Assembly: GCA_036571765.1 (NCBI GenBank)
Contig: BROE01000007.1
Span: 7,598,796 to 7,662,795 of the forward strand
Length of the DNA stretch: 64,000 nt
From: Plecoglossus altivelis
Lineage: Eukaryota > Chordata > Actinopteri > Osmeriformes > Plecoglossidae
Direction of reading: 5' to 3'
The notes under the pieces were generated by a model. That model was not told where the DNA came from and ran no database searches. It was given only the letters and a program-made list of their open reading frames with translations. Made by a program: the position numbers and the translations under genes. Below, one piece after another: positions 1 to 9,971 of the stretch (positions are counted from its first letter, which is position 1; each line of letters begins with the position of its first letter).

Positions 1-1471
1 CCCCTTTCCGGTCTGTTCAGTGAGATCCTCTGGTCATAACACTTCATCACAACACAGTCCCTCTGCTCTACGCTACATTAGGCTCTGCTTTAGCCAGCCA
101 GCTGTTGTTGAACTTCAAAAGCATGTAATCTGCTGACAATAGTCTGGGTCTCCTCCTTAAGCGGGGACCTAAAAGCAGCAGAAGGCAGCCAGGTTTGTTT
201 TGGAAAATGGTTTCGTACAGCGGAACATCACTAAGAAAAAGGGAAACAATCAAAGGACCCCAGGTTAATGACCAGTAAGATGCCAGCAATTACTCAGCGA
301 CAAGGAGGGAGGGAGAGTGGGCGAGAGAAAGAGGGAGAGCGGGAGAGAAACTACAGCACTAGCAAAGTCACTTGAGTGCAGTGGAATGTTATCATTTCAT
401 TAGAACTGAATCGGCAATTAGGTCAATATGTTATATGTGGGTTTATAATGACATTCTAATCTTTGATTGGACAGATAAGAATATAATCTGACTTTGATTA
501 GAGAGGTCAGGATATACATTTGCTTTGATTGCATCCGTCAAACAGAGAGACCCAAAAGGGCAGCTCTTTGATAAATACAAAATACTTCCTGTATGGCTGA
601 TTTGAAAGGACTTTTTAAAGCTAAGTGGAGGGGTGCAGTGACTGAAGCAATCATGGTTGAGTTGATCTGAATCCAAGGGTCTGTGTTTAGTATTAGAGCA
701 TTGGAAAACATTTGAGACAGGTTCTCTTCATTCTTTAACCTGGTGGCCACACTCACAATCACACACACACACACACACACATTCCTCTGGTGCCTGACTA
801 GGCAGGTGATGACCCTAAGCTAAGCCCTCCACCTCAGGTCATCTTAAGACATGTGACCAAGTTCACAAGGAATAGAACAGGGGGAGTATAGTTGAGTAGA
901 ATAGGGTTTAGAGTAGAGAAGAGGAGATGAGTGTTTTACAGTTGAATAGTATTTTACTGTAGGTAGTCCAGTTCTGAACGAAAGGTTCTGATCCTCCCCT
1001 TGCCAGAAAACCAAACCAAGAATCAAATGTAGACGTTTGATGTTTCACACACAGGCACCGTTCTACAAACACACTAGTCTGGGGAGCCTATATTTTAGAC
1101 GTCTACGTTGCAATCATAGCGGGGAAGATGGTCTTTTCCAGCGAGACAGAGGAGCCACAGGGTCTACACTGATCTGACGATGCTCATTTGATGTGTTTAC
1201 AGATGGTCTAATCTCATTGGATGTAGAGTTCCCTGTAACTGGCTTGAACGTTACTTGGTCTTTCTGTCTCTCTGTGGCTGTGTCTTGATCAAGTCAGGAT
1301 GGGTTCCTTGCATCGAGTTCATGTCAAGACTGAATACTTACCCTACACAGTAACTAGTTTAAAGGGAAATTGTATTTATGCCAATTTAACTCATCCACTT
1401 CCCTCAGAGCAAACTGGAAGTAGACAGGAAGTGGCGTCAGTTTGTCTAGCGAGTGACATCATGTCTTGCAG
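1..1471. other. Upstream flank of C1QTNF1
   Basis: This stretch holds no coding exon that I can support. It includes a short CA tract near 762-780 and a GA-rich patch near 301-350. The first in-frame ATG of C1QTNF1 follows the sequence tcttgcag, which could be a splice acceptor, so a non-coding first exon may lie in or beyond this region; no TATA box or CpG-rich promoter is evident. An out-of-frame ATG at 1461 opens a seven-codon upstream frame overlapping the start. Confidence 0.5.
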
Positions 1472-1680
1472 ATGCGTGGTGTGAGCCGTCAGTCTTGCCC
1501 GGCTGTGTGTTTGTGGGCACTGTTGCTTCTGGAGGTGGTTCCAGCAGCATCTTACCGGAGGCCCCACGACCAGGACCATGACCAGGACCACGAACAGGAC
1601 CTGCAGCGGGACAGGGAACGAGATGTCGGGGCGCAGTACCATGCTAGGACAGACCACAGGGAGCACCAGCAGGCTGCTGG
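1472..1680 (+). CDS. C1QTNF1: C1QTNF1 coding exon 1 (signal peptide)
   Basis: Encodes the start codon, the signal peptide (leucine run LWALLLLEV) and an acidic/basic low-complexity segment with HDQDHDQD repeats. It ends with donor gtataa after 69 codons plus two bases. This is the least conserved part of the protein, which is usual for the CTRP variable region. The donor is less typical than the others in this gene. Confidence 0.85.
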
Positions 1681-2058
1681 GTATAACATATCCTAGAACC
1701 CTAAACTGAAACACATGGAAGCCCCACATCAAGGAAATCAAATTAAACAGTCACTTGATTGCTTGAGTTTTAATCAAGTAAACACATTTGTTTGTGTGTG
1801 TGTGTGTGTGTGCTGCCTTCACAGGGAGGTGAGGAGGGGAGAGTGTCGTCGGTGTTGTGACCCAGGAGAGGAGCCCCCACCCCAGTATGCCAACACTCAT
1901 GTCCCGAAACACTACCCTGAGTACCAGGTGGTGCCTCAGATAAACATCACCATCCTCAAAGGTAGGCCCACTCATAGACACATGTACGCATACAGGCACA
2001 CACACACACATGCCAGCACACACACACTAAACCCACTCACAAACCCACCCACACACAT

Positions 2059-2090
<32 letters not shown>

Positions 2091-3473
2091 ACACCCACAC
2101 CCACATACACAGGGCTAAACCTCAGGCAAGGATTGCGGTAAGGGTTGGGGACTCTCCCAGCCTATCAGTGCTCCTCAGGGAGAGAGGAGGGAAAGAGTGC
2201 AGGCTCTGTGGCACCTGAGGAAACCACAGAGGAAGAGCAGCTGCAGCAAACAGGACAGGGACAGGGCTTGTGATGTGGATGGGACAGCTGTAATGGATTG
2301 TGGGCTTAGCTAGTGTTGAGGAGAGGACTGCTCTAAGTGTAGAGCTGTTACACCTCCAGGACACACATACCAGCCATAGCTAAGTGAGGGAGTCCAAACC
2401 ACTCTTACCACTCCTACCACTATCTATCCATCTATCTATAGGTATATTTATCACTGTCTGTCACTCACAATGCCCCTCCCCCTTCTAGGGACATAAGACA
2501 TCCACTGGTGACTGCCGTCAGATCAGAAAAATGACAACTCTCTAGTCATTGTTTAGCTGTTCATCCAAAACATATTAACATTTACATATGCATTATGAAG
2601 CTCACTCCAAAGTTTACTCAAATAGTCAGAACCCTTTTGAATTTTCTGTTCCAGGTGAGAAAGGGGACTCAGGGGAACGTGGCCCCTATGGTAAATCAGG
2701 AAAGATTGGCCAGATGGGAGCACGGGGCCCCAATGGCCTCAAGGGGACCAAGGGGTCAATGGGGGCCCCTGGAGAGTCCTGCAAGGCCTACTACGCTGCC
2801 TTCTCTGTGGGCCGCAAGAAGGCAGTCCACTCCAACGACTACTATCAGACGCTGGTGTTCGACACAGAGCTGGTGAACCTGTACGGACACTTCAACATGT
2901 TCACAGGTCAGCTGGTGCTGTGGGCAGGGGACTGCTGTAACTTTGTTTCATTGTATCAGGAAATCCTTTACAATTCTATATAATTGAATTGATGGGAATT
3001 CATGGTTGATTCAAATGCTTTTGAAACATTCTATCTAAAACCATCCTCCATAAGATGATTGCGTTATAGAACTTGCATCAGGTGACCTATCACCCCTAGA
3101 GTCGGGTCAACCCTCCTCCAGGAAGTCCTCCGACAGAGGAGTTGACCCTGGACCTTCTCTGTGCTCCCTTCCAGGCAAGTTCTACTGCTACATCGCCGGC
3201 ATCTACTACTTCAGCCTGAATGTGCACACCTGGAACCAGAAGGAGACCTACCTGCATGTGATGCACAACGAGCGAGAGGTGGTGATCCTGTACGCTCAGC
3301 CCAGTGACAGGTCCATCATGCAGAGCCAGAGCCTGATGCTGCAGCTGGAGGCCCAGGACCAGGTGTGGATTCGACTCTACAAAGGAGAGAGGGAGAACGC
3401 CATCTTCAGCGATGATTTTGACACCTACATCACCTTCAACGGATATCTGGTTAAGGCCAAGAGCGAGATTTAG
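1472..3473 (+). CDS. C1QTNF1: C1q and TNF related protein 1 (CTRP1), complete coding span
   Basis: This is a secreted adipokine-type protein of the C1q/TNF superfamily. Coding exons are 1472-1680, 1825-1961, 2655-2906 and 3175-3473. They sum to 897 nt, or 298 residues plus stop, close to the ~281 of human CTRP1, and all junctions are GT-AG with compatible phases. Order of parts: a hydrophobic signal peptide (about residues 1-27), an Asp/His/Arg-rich stretch (about 32-60), a CRRCC cysteine cluster (77-81) probably used in oligomerisation, an N-glycosylation sequon at N110 in INITILK, 14 uninterrupted Gly-X-Y collagen triplets (116-157), then the globular C1q domain (about 159-298). The C1q part carries CTRP1-type motifs such as AAFSVGRKK, NMFTGKFYCY and NQKETYL; KFYCY separates it from C1QTNF6. 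The initiator follows a possible acceptor directly and has a weak Kozak context. Identification is from remembered family sequence; the exon model is read directly. Confidence 0.93.
1825..1961 (+). CDS. C1QTNF1: C1QTNF1 coding exon 2 (cysteine cluster)
   Basis: Acceptor ttcacag, donor gtaggc. Encodes the CRRCCDPG cysteine cluster and ends in QINITILK, the conserved segment just before the collagen stem. A GT microsatellite (about 1794-1812) sits in the polypyrimidine-tract position of the preceding 144-bp intron. Confidence 0.92.
2655..2906 (+). CDS. C1QTNF1: C1QTNF1 coding exon 3 (collagen stem and start of C1q domain)
   Basis: Acceptor tgttccag, donor gtcagc. Encodes 14 collagen triplets beginning GEKGDSGERG, a cysteine, then the first beta strands of the C1q fold ending at NMFTG. 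The preceding intron (1962-2654) carries CA and TC microsatellites. Confidence 0.95.
3175..3473 (+). CDS. C1QTNF1: C1QTNF1 coding exon 4 (rest of C1q domain and stop)
   Basis: Acceptor cttccag; begins with KFYCY and ends with YLVKAKSEI and stop TAG at 3471-3473. Contains the conserved C1q segments SIMQSQSLML, WIRLYKGERENAIFS and DTYITFNGYL. Confidence 0.95.
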
Positions 3474-3946
3474 GGAGGTTCTGTGTGACATGTGGAGGAT
3501 GCACAGTGTATATATTTTATCTAGATCACGTCCTATTTTCCAGGGCACGCATGCCAGTTTATCCATTTCAGGCCAAGCAACATACATGTTTCCTGAGTGA
3601 CATGCATGCAAGAGAGTTTCATTTATCGTGTGAGTTTCATTCAGAAATCCATGAATAACATGGATTTGTGAATTGATAAAAGGGTAACAGTAATAGATTT
3701 TTTTTCTTGGGCTGTAAAGCAAACCAAGCTATATCATGTTCTAGGACTGCAGTCTATTGCTTGTCCCAGATGTTAAGGACAGTTATAAGGTCAGTCCATT
3801 TTAAATGGCTGCACCTGGTATCAATGTGTTCAGTCAGGTGACCATTTAACAACCTCAGTCTAAAATCCTGTAGTCTTGACATTCCTTCAGGTGCAAGGTC
3901 AATATTTGGCCAGTAACTCCCAAGAACCTTAAAACTGAAGTCAAAG
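3474..3946 (+). other. C1QTNF1 3' UTR and downstream flank
   Basis: Non-coding sequence directly after the stop codon. I see no canonical AATAAA before the mitochondrial insertion that starts near 3947, so the transcript end cannot be set. No repeats stand out. Confidence 0.5.
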
Positions 3947-4195
3947 CTGTATTTACCCCTGTCGCCCTCTATGTCACATAGTCATAGTTTTAGTCATAGT
4001 TTTGGAGTGTGCCTCCTGGTACGTACACGCAGACCCGAACATGAACCGGTTAGTACCTTCTTCTTTTCCTAGTGGCAATAGTGGTCCTCTTGACGGCTAA
4101 CAATACGTTCCCGTTTTACATCGGCTGAGAGGGAGTTGGGATTATGTCCTTTCTTCTAATCGGCGGATGGTATGGCCGGGCAGATGCTGATAAGA
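3947..4195 (+). pseudogene. NUMT: mitochondrial ND5 fragment
   Basis: Translating in shifting frames gives recognisable pieces of vertebrate NADH dehydrogenase subunit 5: FTPVALYVT, then FASWY-like and HADPNMNR, then FLVAIVVLLTANN-like and EGVGI, then SFLLIGGWYGRADA. A short tcatagtttt duplication and small indels break the frame. The fragment covers an interior part of ND5 with no ends of the gene, so it is a nuclear insertion of mitochondrial DNA rather than a gene. Boundaries are approximate. Confidence 0.85.
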
Positions 4196-4534
4196 TGAAT
4201 TCTGCCACAAGGCGGGCCTGAAGGACGCACGGCAATTGAAAGGGGCTTATTAGTGCGAGCTTGGATCATGTGACCTCTCCCAATGGCTTACTACACACAA
4301 GGAGTACACATGAGTGAAACACGTTGCTTTCAACGCATTCTTATGTACTGCATAGACTGAGTCAAATATAGTTTTCAGAACGCTCCTTTCCTGGTCAACA
4401 TGGTCAGCAACTTGAACAGAGACAGCTGAGAGAGTCGGAACTTAGAAAATACTGTACGTACTGGTTTCCCTTGAACTTGACATTTCTATATTCCTATGTT
4501 GGAAAGTCTCACTATGTTGACCTCTTGACCTTAG

Positions 4535-4772
4535 CCGGACTGCTGTCTCTCTCTTGTGCAGGAACTCTGTGTATCAGATAGACTGCTGTCTCTCTCTTGT
4601 ACAGGAACACTGCATATCAGCTAGACTGCTGTCTCTCTCTTGTGCAGGAACTCTGCATATCAGCTAGACTGCTGTCTCTCTCTTGTGCAGGAACACTGCA
4701 TATCAGCTAGACTGCTGTCTCTCTCTTGTGCAGGAACTCTGCGTATCAGATAGACTGCTGTCTCTCTCTTGA
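4535..4772. repeat. 43-bp minisatellite, about 5.5 copies
   Basis: The unit contains tagactgctgtctctctctt followed by gtgcaggaactctgcatatc. Copies differ at a few positions (for example gtgcag/gtacag and aactctg/aacactg); the last copy degenerates into gaacaaaaactcgg. It lies between the ND5 insertion and the retroviral env remnant. Confidence 0.9.
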
Positions 4773-5392
4773 ACAAAAACTCGGCACAAAAATCCCCCAT
4801 TTATATATTTGTAAATTGAGTTATCAATTTGCAACAAACAATGTCTACACAGATGTCTGATAAGCCTGAACCCTGTGAAACTTTGATTTAGAATCAAGTT
4901 GCATTGTCCTTATAATTATCAATGGCTCATGATTTATCAGTCACTTGTGACCTAAACCGCACAACCAAACATCTCATTTCAGGAATGACAAGGAATGAGT
5001 AAAAGATCATGCGACTAAGCTACTCTACACAATCCGACAACCACTTGCTAAAAAACTTTTTTTCCATGACAGTGATAAAGTGTCAAGTGTCATCCTCTTC
5101 CGCAACAATTCTAACTTTACAACACACACATGCTAAATACATCACTCAATTATGATCTGATCATTATACATGATGGGTTTTACATTCCTAACACAAGGAA
5201 GGCTATGAATTCATGAATCAAAATACACTTCACACTCAATCAAGTTTCGATACAGAGAATGTCCTCATCAGTAGTTCAGCCGAACTCGATGTTCCTCTAT
5301 AAATTATCTCCTCCATATCCTTTCTCCTTTCATCTGTTCAACTCAGTATACACTCATGATTAAACTCTGCATGCCTTGCAACTTCACGGTGC
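4773..5392. other. AT-rich spacer next to the retroviral remnant
   Basis: No gene is visible. The stretch follows the C-terminal end of the minus-strand env remnant, where a 3' LTR would be expected, but I cannot define LTR ends, a polypurine tract or a target-site duplication by eye. Confidence 0.4.
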
Positions 5393-7143
5393 TTAATCAA
5401 CGTTGTCTATGGATGAGATCGAGCTTTCAGAAGAGGTCTGTGAACGTCCCCTGATAGATTTGATGTTAACTGAAATGTTACCCGTAGTAACCATCGGCAT
5501 AATAGTAATAGAAGTCATCGGTTTCGCCAATAATGCTCGAAAGATAGGAAAACAACTCATGATTGATACAACCACGCCTATTATCACAAACAGTGGTGCA
5601 AGATACCTTCAATGCATGCCAGTATTGAATGGCCTGGAAACAGTTTAGCAACGGAATCCATTATTTTCATGCCATGACACCCTCCTAATTCTCTATGTTG
5701 ATGACTAGTTCTAATAATTCCTTCTTGAATGTTGTTCATGATTTCAATAGCATTCGTCAGATTCCCAAGTCCTTCAGACTTAGATGGAGGATAAGTGCAA
5801 CATGAATCGTCTCCAACCACAGCACAGGCGCCACCCTGAACTGCGGTAATTGCGTCCAAAGCGATTATATTGTTTATTGTAAATTCCCTAATCGCCGCAA
5901 CTTCGGCTCCAAGTGGTTGAAATCCCATAAGCGTTGGATTAGCTACTCTAGCAATGTCTTGACGTGTTAATGCTATGATGTAATGATTAGAAAATTGGAG
6001 TTAAGTATGCCAAAAGATGGTTTTGAATACCAGTTGAGTGCGTGTCAATATCCTGGAATCTCTCGGTAGAGCTACATATCTTTCTGCCAGATCAACTGCG
6101 TCAGTATTATGCAAATTAACATAACTCATCGTGTCAGTATTTGAACGCTTCGCTCTTGAACCAGAGCGATGATGGGTCATGAATTCAATAAGTTCGGCAA
6201 CATACAATAGATCATTCACAGTGCACACCCCGTAAAGACCTTTGAATAATGGTGGTAAACTAGTCCACACTTGGTCTCCACACCAGTTGAAACCTGAAAG
6301 AAGTGGAGTTCCTTTTTTTTTTAGTAATCTGATATCCTAATCCTGGATACTCAAAAAATCCTCTGAGATTGAGAAGACCCTAAGAAACCTACTGTATGTC
6401 TTTACTATAATTTCTCTCCAATCCTCTGACACAGACATTATATACCGAGGATGAATTAACATTATCTGAAACTTTAGTGAAAGTACTGGATAAGTCATTT
6501 GACATAGAAACCATGTGTTTCTTGTAGAATATGGAACACCATGCCAATGATGGAAAATTCTCAGGTACAGAAAATATAGTAGCATGCAAATTTAATAAGT
6601 CTTGTTCACTTTCTGGTTTATGGAAATGTTCGAATAGATAACATATTGTGACATCATTTGTAACAATTCCTTGGTTTTGACTACCATGTGACTTGTCCTG
6701 GCAACGTAGATTTTCAGCAAAATGATCGATCATACTGGGAAATTTGATGCTCTAGAATAACGTAATGATAAGCATGAAGGCATAAGGAAGGTCATCCATC
6801 AGGACCTTGCAGTGGAACTGTCCAATAAGAAAACATTTACATTAACATTTAGAGGGCAAGAACAGTGTAAAGTAGCTGGCCATGGGAAAAGTGTCGCCAT
6901 GTAGGTCTTGTTTTCTGGACAATTCAGAGTGAAACCCAAGTGATGCACAGTTTGAACACCACCAGTGGAACTGAGGCAAGTTTCAGGTGTATGATTTTGC
7001 TGAACTCTGACAACTATTTGGTGACTGTTTTCATAGGCATCCAAGTCTCGCTGTACTAGAAACTTTGAAATCAACTTCTTCCACACCAAGCTTTTGAGCC
7101 CATACCCCAACAATGATGGTGAAACCCCCTCCTTTGCTAACAC
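5393..7143 (-). pseudogene. Endogenous retrovirus envelope (env) remnant, broken
   Basis: Read on the minus strand, successive open pieces look like one retroviral Env. A surface subunit with sequons such as NHT and NKT (about 7143-6389) is followed by a segment with FNWCGDQVW and LYGVC (6300-6220) and a furin-type site RAKR. The transmembrane subunit has AIREFTINNIIALDAITAVQGG followed by a paired-cysteine motif of CX7CC spacing (about 5930-5800), a hydrophobic anchor and a short tail (5587-5393). In gamma-type retroviruses the equivalent motif is usually CX6CC. Pieces lie in different frames: there is an in-frame stop at 6001-6003 and a one-base shift near 5588, so it is not functional as read. 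No gag, pol or clear LTR was recognised. The class is unassigned; recognition is by motif, not search. Confidence 0.72.
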
Positions 7144-7149
7144 ACGAAT

Positions 7150-7254
7150 TCTTACGTTACATCCTTGCTCGTCTCAGCCCTCGGCCTCGGAACCTCCATG
7201 ACATTTACCAGCTCTCATTGGCTTCTCGCATGAATAGGCCTGGAAATCAACTCA
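7150..7254 (+). pseudogene. NUMT: mitochondrial ND2 N-terminal fragment
   Basis: Thirty-five codons read without interruption in the vertebrate mitochondrial code and give SALGLGTSMTFTSSHWLLAW and MGLEIN, the start of NADH dehydrogenase subunit 2. TGA (Trp) and ATA (Met) occur side by side, so under the standard code the frame is broken. It abuts the env remnant on the left and is fused to a COX2 fragment on the right, although ND2 and COX2 are separated by several genes in fish mtDNA. Confidence 0.9.
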
Positions 7255-7260
7255 TACATC

Positions 7261-7611
7261 GACTCATACATGATTCCCACACAAGACCTTGCCCCTGGTC
7301 AGTTCCGCCTCCTTGAAGCAGACCACTGAATAGCTGTCCCCGTTGAATCTCCAATCCGGGTTCTTGTCTCTGCAGAAGACGTTCTACACTCTTGAGCTGG
7401 GCCTGCCCTTGGCTTGAAAATAGACTCAGTCCCTGTGTGGCTTAATCAGACAGCCTTCATTGCCTCACGCCCTGGTGTGTTCTACGGATAACGCTCTAAA
7501 ATGTGTAGGGCCAACCTTAGCTTTAAGACAATTGTAGTTGACGCAGTTCACCTGAAACACTTTGAAAACTGGCCCTCCATGATACTTGAAGAGGCTTCAC
7601 TGAGAAGCTAA
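7261..7611 (+). pseudogene. NUMT: mitochondrial COX2, 3' half
   Basis: Reads as the C-terminal half of cytochrome c oxidase subunit II in the mitochondrial code: DSYMIPTQDLAPGQFRLLEA, VESPIRVLVSAEDVLHSWA, LNQTAFIASRPGVFYG and HFENWPSMMLEEASLRS. TGA is used for Trp. The equivalents of the copper-site region are altered (FYGQCSEICGA is degraded around 7488-7520, with a stop TAA), confirming a dead copy. It runs directly into tRNA-Lys as in fish mtDNA. Confidence 0.95.
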
Positions 7612-7673
7612 ATCTGGAGAAAACGTTAGCCTTTTCAGATAAAGATTGGTGACCCCCAACCACCCTTAGTGAC
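7598..7673 (+). pseudogene. NUMT: mitochondrial tRNA-Lys copy
   Basis: Begins cactgagaagctaaat and ends cacccttagtgac, the paired acceptor-stem ends of vertebrate mitochondrial tRNA-Lys; the anticodon region reads gccttttca (TTT anticodon). It overlaps the COX2 end and is followed at once by ATP8, the mitochondrial gene order. A nuclear copy like this is not expected to be a working tRNA gene. Confidence 0.92.
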
Positions 7674-7748
7674 ATGCCTCAACTCAACCCCATCCCTTAA
7701 TTTGCCATCTTCTGGTTTTCTCGTGACCAGTTTTCCCAACCCTAATCT
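7674..7748 (+). pseudogene. NUMT: mitochondrial ATP8 5' fragment
   Basis: Starts atgcctcaactcaacccc, giving MPQLNP, the canonical start of ATP synthase subunit 8, then FAIFWFS. A TAA replaces the usual Trp codon and the similarity fades after about 75 bp, where unrelated sequence begins. Confidence 0.9.
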
Positions 7749-8341
7749 TCAAGCAGAGAGTGTCTGGCCAAGGAAACACAGAAACCGCCATGTCCTTCGG
7801 TACAGTAAACAACACTATTCCATCCTCCTCTTCAGTCCTGATACCTAAAGCTACCAGCGTGAGACTGCATGTGTCCTGGGCGTGCTGAGGTCCAGGATTG
7901 CTGGAGAGCAGAGGCGTGCGGACGTCCGCTGAGCCGCCATCGCTGACAGATCAAAGAGGCGTCAGGCAGACTCTGTGTCTCTGGCCTCTCCTCTCCTTTC
8001 ATCTCTCCTCCACGTCTCCCTCAAAGTGCCTGGACTGAACCAGAGCCTTCCCAGGGTCCCTCTTTTCCCATCTCCTCTCTCCTCCCCAGTCAAGGCTTGT
8101 CCTTGATCCTGAATGTCATCACTGCAGAGTACACAGCTGGGATGCTGGATCAGTCAGAGATGGAGGGGCCCATGCATAGAGCGTGTACGTTTAGATGTCG
8201 GTAAAACATGCATGCAGACGCAAACACGTCAGAAAAAAACAGATATCTTTGCATATGCTCTAGGAGACGCAACGCAAACACACACAATAGACTGGGCTGA
8301 ACTCAGGTCAGGACTCAGGTCAGAGGGGAGCTAAAAGCAGG
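7749..8341 (+). other. Non-mitochondrial sequence between two NUMT blocks
   Basis: About 590 bp with no recognisable mitochondrial or coding content. It separates the ATP8 start from the middle of ATP6; in mtDNA these points are only a few hundred bases apart and joined by the ATP8 3' part and ATP6 5' part, which are missing here. It may be an insertion/replacement in a once continuous NUMT, or nuclear DNA between two insertions. Confidence 0.5.
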
Positions 8342-8782
8342 GCCCCTATTGGACTAGCAACAGTAATTATTGGCATGTGGAATGAGCCTACGGCAGCCCT
8401 AGGTCACCTCCTTCCAGAAGGGGCACCTGTCCCCCTCATCCCCGCCCTAATTCCTATCAAGACAATTAGCCTGTTTATCCGTCCCCTAGCTTTAGGAGTC
8501 CGACTCACTGCTAACTTCACAGCTGGCCACTTCCTCATCCACCATATCACCATGGCCGCAGCTGGCCACTTCCTCATCCACCATATCACCATGGCCGCAG
8601 CTGGCCACTTCCTCATCCACCATATCACCATGGCTGCCTTCGTTCCTCTCCCTCTTATGCCCACTGTTGCAGTTCTAACTTCTGTTGTCCTGTTCCTACT
8701 CACACTCCTTGTGTGGCCGTAGCCATGATTCAAGCCTGCATATTTGTCCTCCTAATGAGCGTCTACCTACAAGAGAACGTTC
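8342..8782 (+). pseudogene. NUMT: mitochondrial ATP6, 3' half, with internal triplication
   Basis: Reads as ATP synthase subunit 6: LATVIIGMWNEPTAALGHLL, IKTISLFIRPLALGVRLTAN, then a triplicated segment, FVPLPLMPTVAVLTSVVLF, and after a small indel near 8712 MIQACIFVLLMSVYLQENV. Most codons are open even in the standard code, which gives a 115-codon plus frame (8375-8722), but this reflects recent insertion and not a nuclear gene. COX3 follows with the normal overlap spacing. Confidence 0.95.
8519..8635 (+). repeat. 39-bp in-frame triplication inside the ATP6 NUMT
   Basis: Three near-perfect copies (8519-8557, 8558-8596, 8597-8635) of a unit containing agctggccacttcctcatcc. Each encodes 13 residues (AAGHFLIHHITMA). 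A mitochondrial ATP6 has this segment once (TAGHLLIQLI-like), so the expansion presumably happened after nuclear insertion. The copies are almost identical to one another. Confidence 0.95.
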
Positions 8783-8783
8783 A

Positions 8784-8837
8784 ATGGCCCACCAAGCACA
8801 CACATACCACACAGTTGACACGAGCCTCTGGCCCTTA
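8784..8837 (+). pseudogene. NUMT: mitochondrial COX3 start
   Basis: Begins atggcccaccaagcacacac, reading MAHQAHTYHTVDTSLWPL, the start of cytochrome c oxidase subunit III (MAHQAHAYHMVDPSPWPL in fish). Similarity ends near 8837, the right end of the mitochondrial segment. Confidence 0.92.
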
Positions 8838-9850
8838 AAACAAGGTTTATGGAAACAATAAGGATGTAAATGTATCTAATTTCAGGAAATGATATAGTGT
8901 ACTGTACATGTATATGTTATTGAAGTGTGATAAATGTTTGTTTCTAAGACAAATGAAGTATCTTGATGTGCGTTGTGATATCAGCACCTATACTTCTGCT
9001 GTACAGGCTTTGTAAAATGGCAATATGGCAACTGATTTTTCATAAACTGGACAACCAAAGCCAAGTCCACAAAAAAGCGTTTATGTTCATCATGTTTTCT
9101 CGTCATACTGAACAATACATATCCTAAATCTTCCCTTTAAACATGAAGTCTTGTACAGAGTGTAAACTCAGAGAAATACAAAGTACGAGATACAATCTCA
9201 TGTCAGGAATGTGTCGATGAATCAATCAAAAGAACGTTTGTAAAACTGCTTACATTACAGTAACATCTGGAACATTTCATGGTGCTCTATAGACACTAGG
9301 GGAAGAATGTAAAAAAAAATGGTGCAAAGTTGAAGTATATACCTGCCTGCATGCCTTTGTCAGTTTTGTTGGTGCAATTACTATACCACAGTGCACTTCA
9401 TTATGCCACGGTAAGAAACATTCCGAAGGTCAAATATAAAATATTAAAGACTTGTAAAGAGTAACAAGGCATTTTAGTGAGTAAACAGATGGTGATGATA
9501 CTTGCAATGCAGCTCTGCCATGGAAAATCCATCTTAGCTTCCTGTGGCTACGTTTATAACAGACAATCAGACCAGTTGTTTCCTTGAACCTTTTGACAAC
9601 AGCCAATCAGATTAGCCAGTTCCAGAATGCTAGTTGGTCTCCAAGGCCAAGGATCGGTCTGGGTCCAGGCCCTTTTCCAAACCAAATATTTAACCTCAGG
9701 CTCGGTTCCAAACATAATATCCCTGCCTATCCCTGGACTTCTGAGTGGATCCTGCCTTGCAAGGTGAGACAGGGAAGCTCCCAATACACAACCTTCCCTG
9801 TAAGTCTCACCTCCAAACTCCATATAGCCTGCCCTCTCAGGCTGAGCCAG
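8838..9850. other. Intergenic DNA without recognised features
   Basis: AT-rich, non-repetitive sequence. I see no exon with good splice sites, no RNA gene and no mobile-element signature. Confidence 0.5.
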
Positions 9851-9854
9851 AGGA

Positions 9855-9971
9855 GACAGGAGAGGACCCAGGGAGAGGACTCAGGGAGAGGATTCAGGGA
9901 GAGGACTCAGGGAGAGGACTCAGGGAGTGGACCCAGGGAGAGGACTCAGGGAGTGGACCCAGGGAGAGGGC
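9855..9971. repeat. 13-bp minisatellite, about 8 copies
   Basis: Repeats of cagggagaggact with variants cagggagtggacc and cagggagaggatt. The open frames across it simply follow the 13-bp unit through successive frames. Confidence 0.9.

Noticed and set aside
1715..2218. 167-codon plus frame over C1QTNF1 exon 2
   Set aside because: Only 1825-1961 is exon; the rest runs through GT, CA and TC microsatellites in the introns.
3096..3722. 208-codon minus frame opposite C1QTNF1 exon 4
   Set aside because: It is the antisense shadow of the conserved C1q exon and has no family similarity of its own.
5403..5648. 81-codon plus-strand frame near 5.5 kb
   Set aside because: It lies opposite the retroviral transmembrane-domain region, and hydrophobic stretches on one strand often give an open complement; no independent evidence supports it.
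7598..7673. Functional tRNA-Lys gene
   Set aside because: Its neighbours (COX2 end and ATP8 start) show that it is a mitochondrial copy; it lacks the context of a nuclear pol III gene.
8375..8722. 115-codon plus-strand membrane-protein-like frame
   Set aside because: It is the ATP6 part of a nuclear mitochondrial insertion; it starts mid-gene and has an indel near its end, so it is not a nuclear gene.
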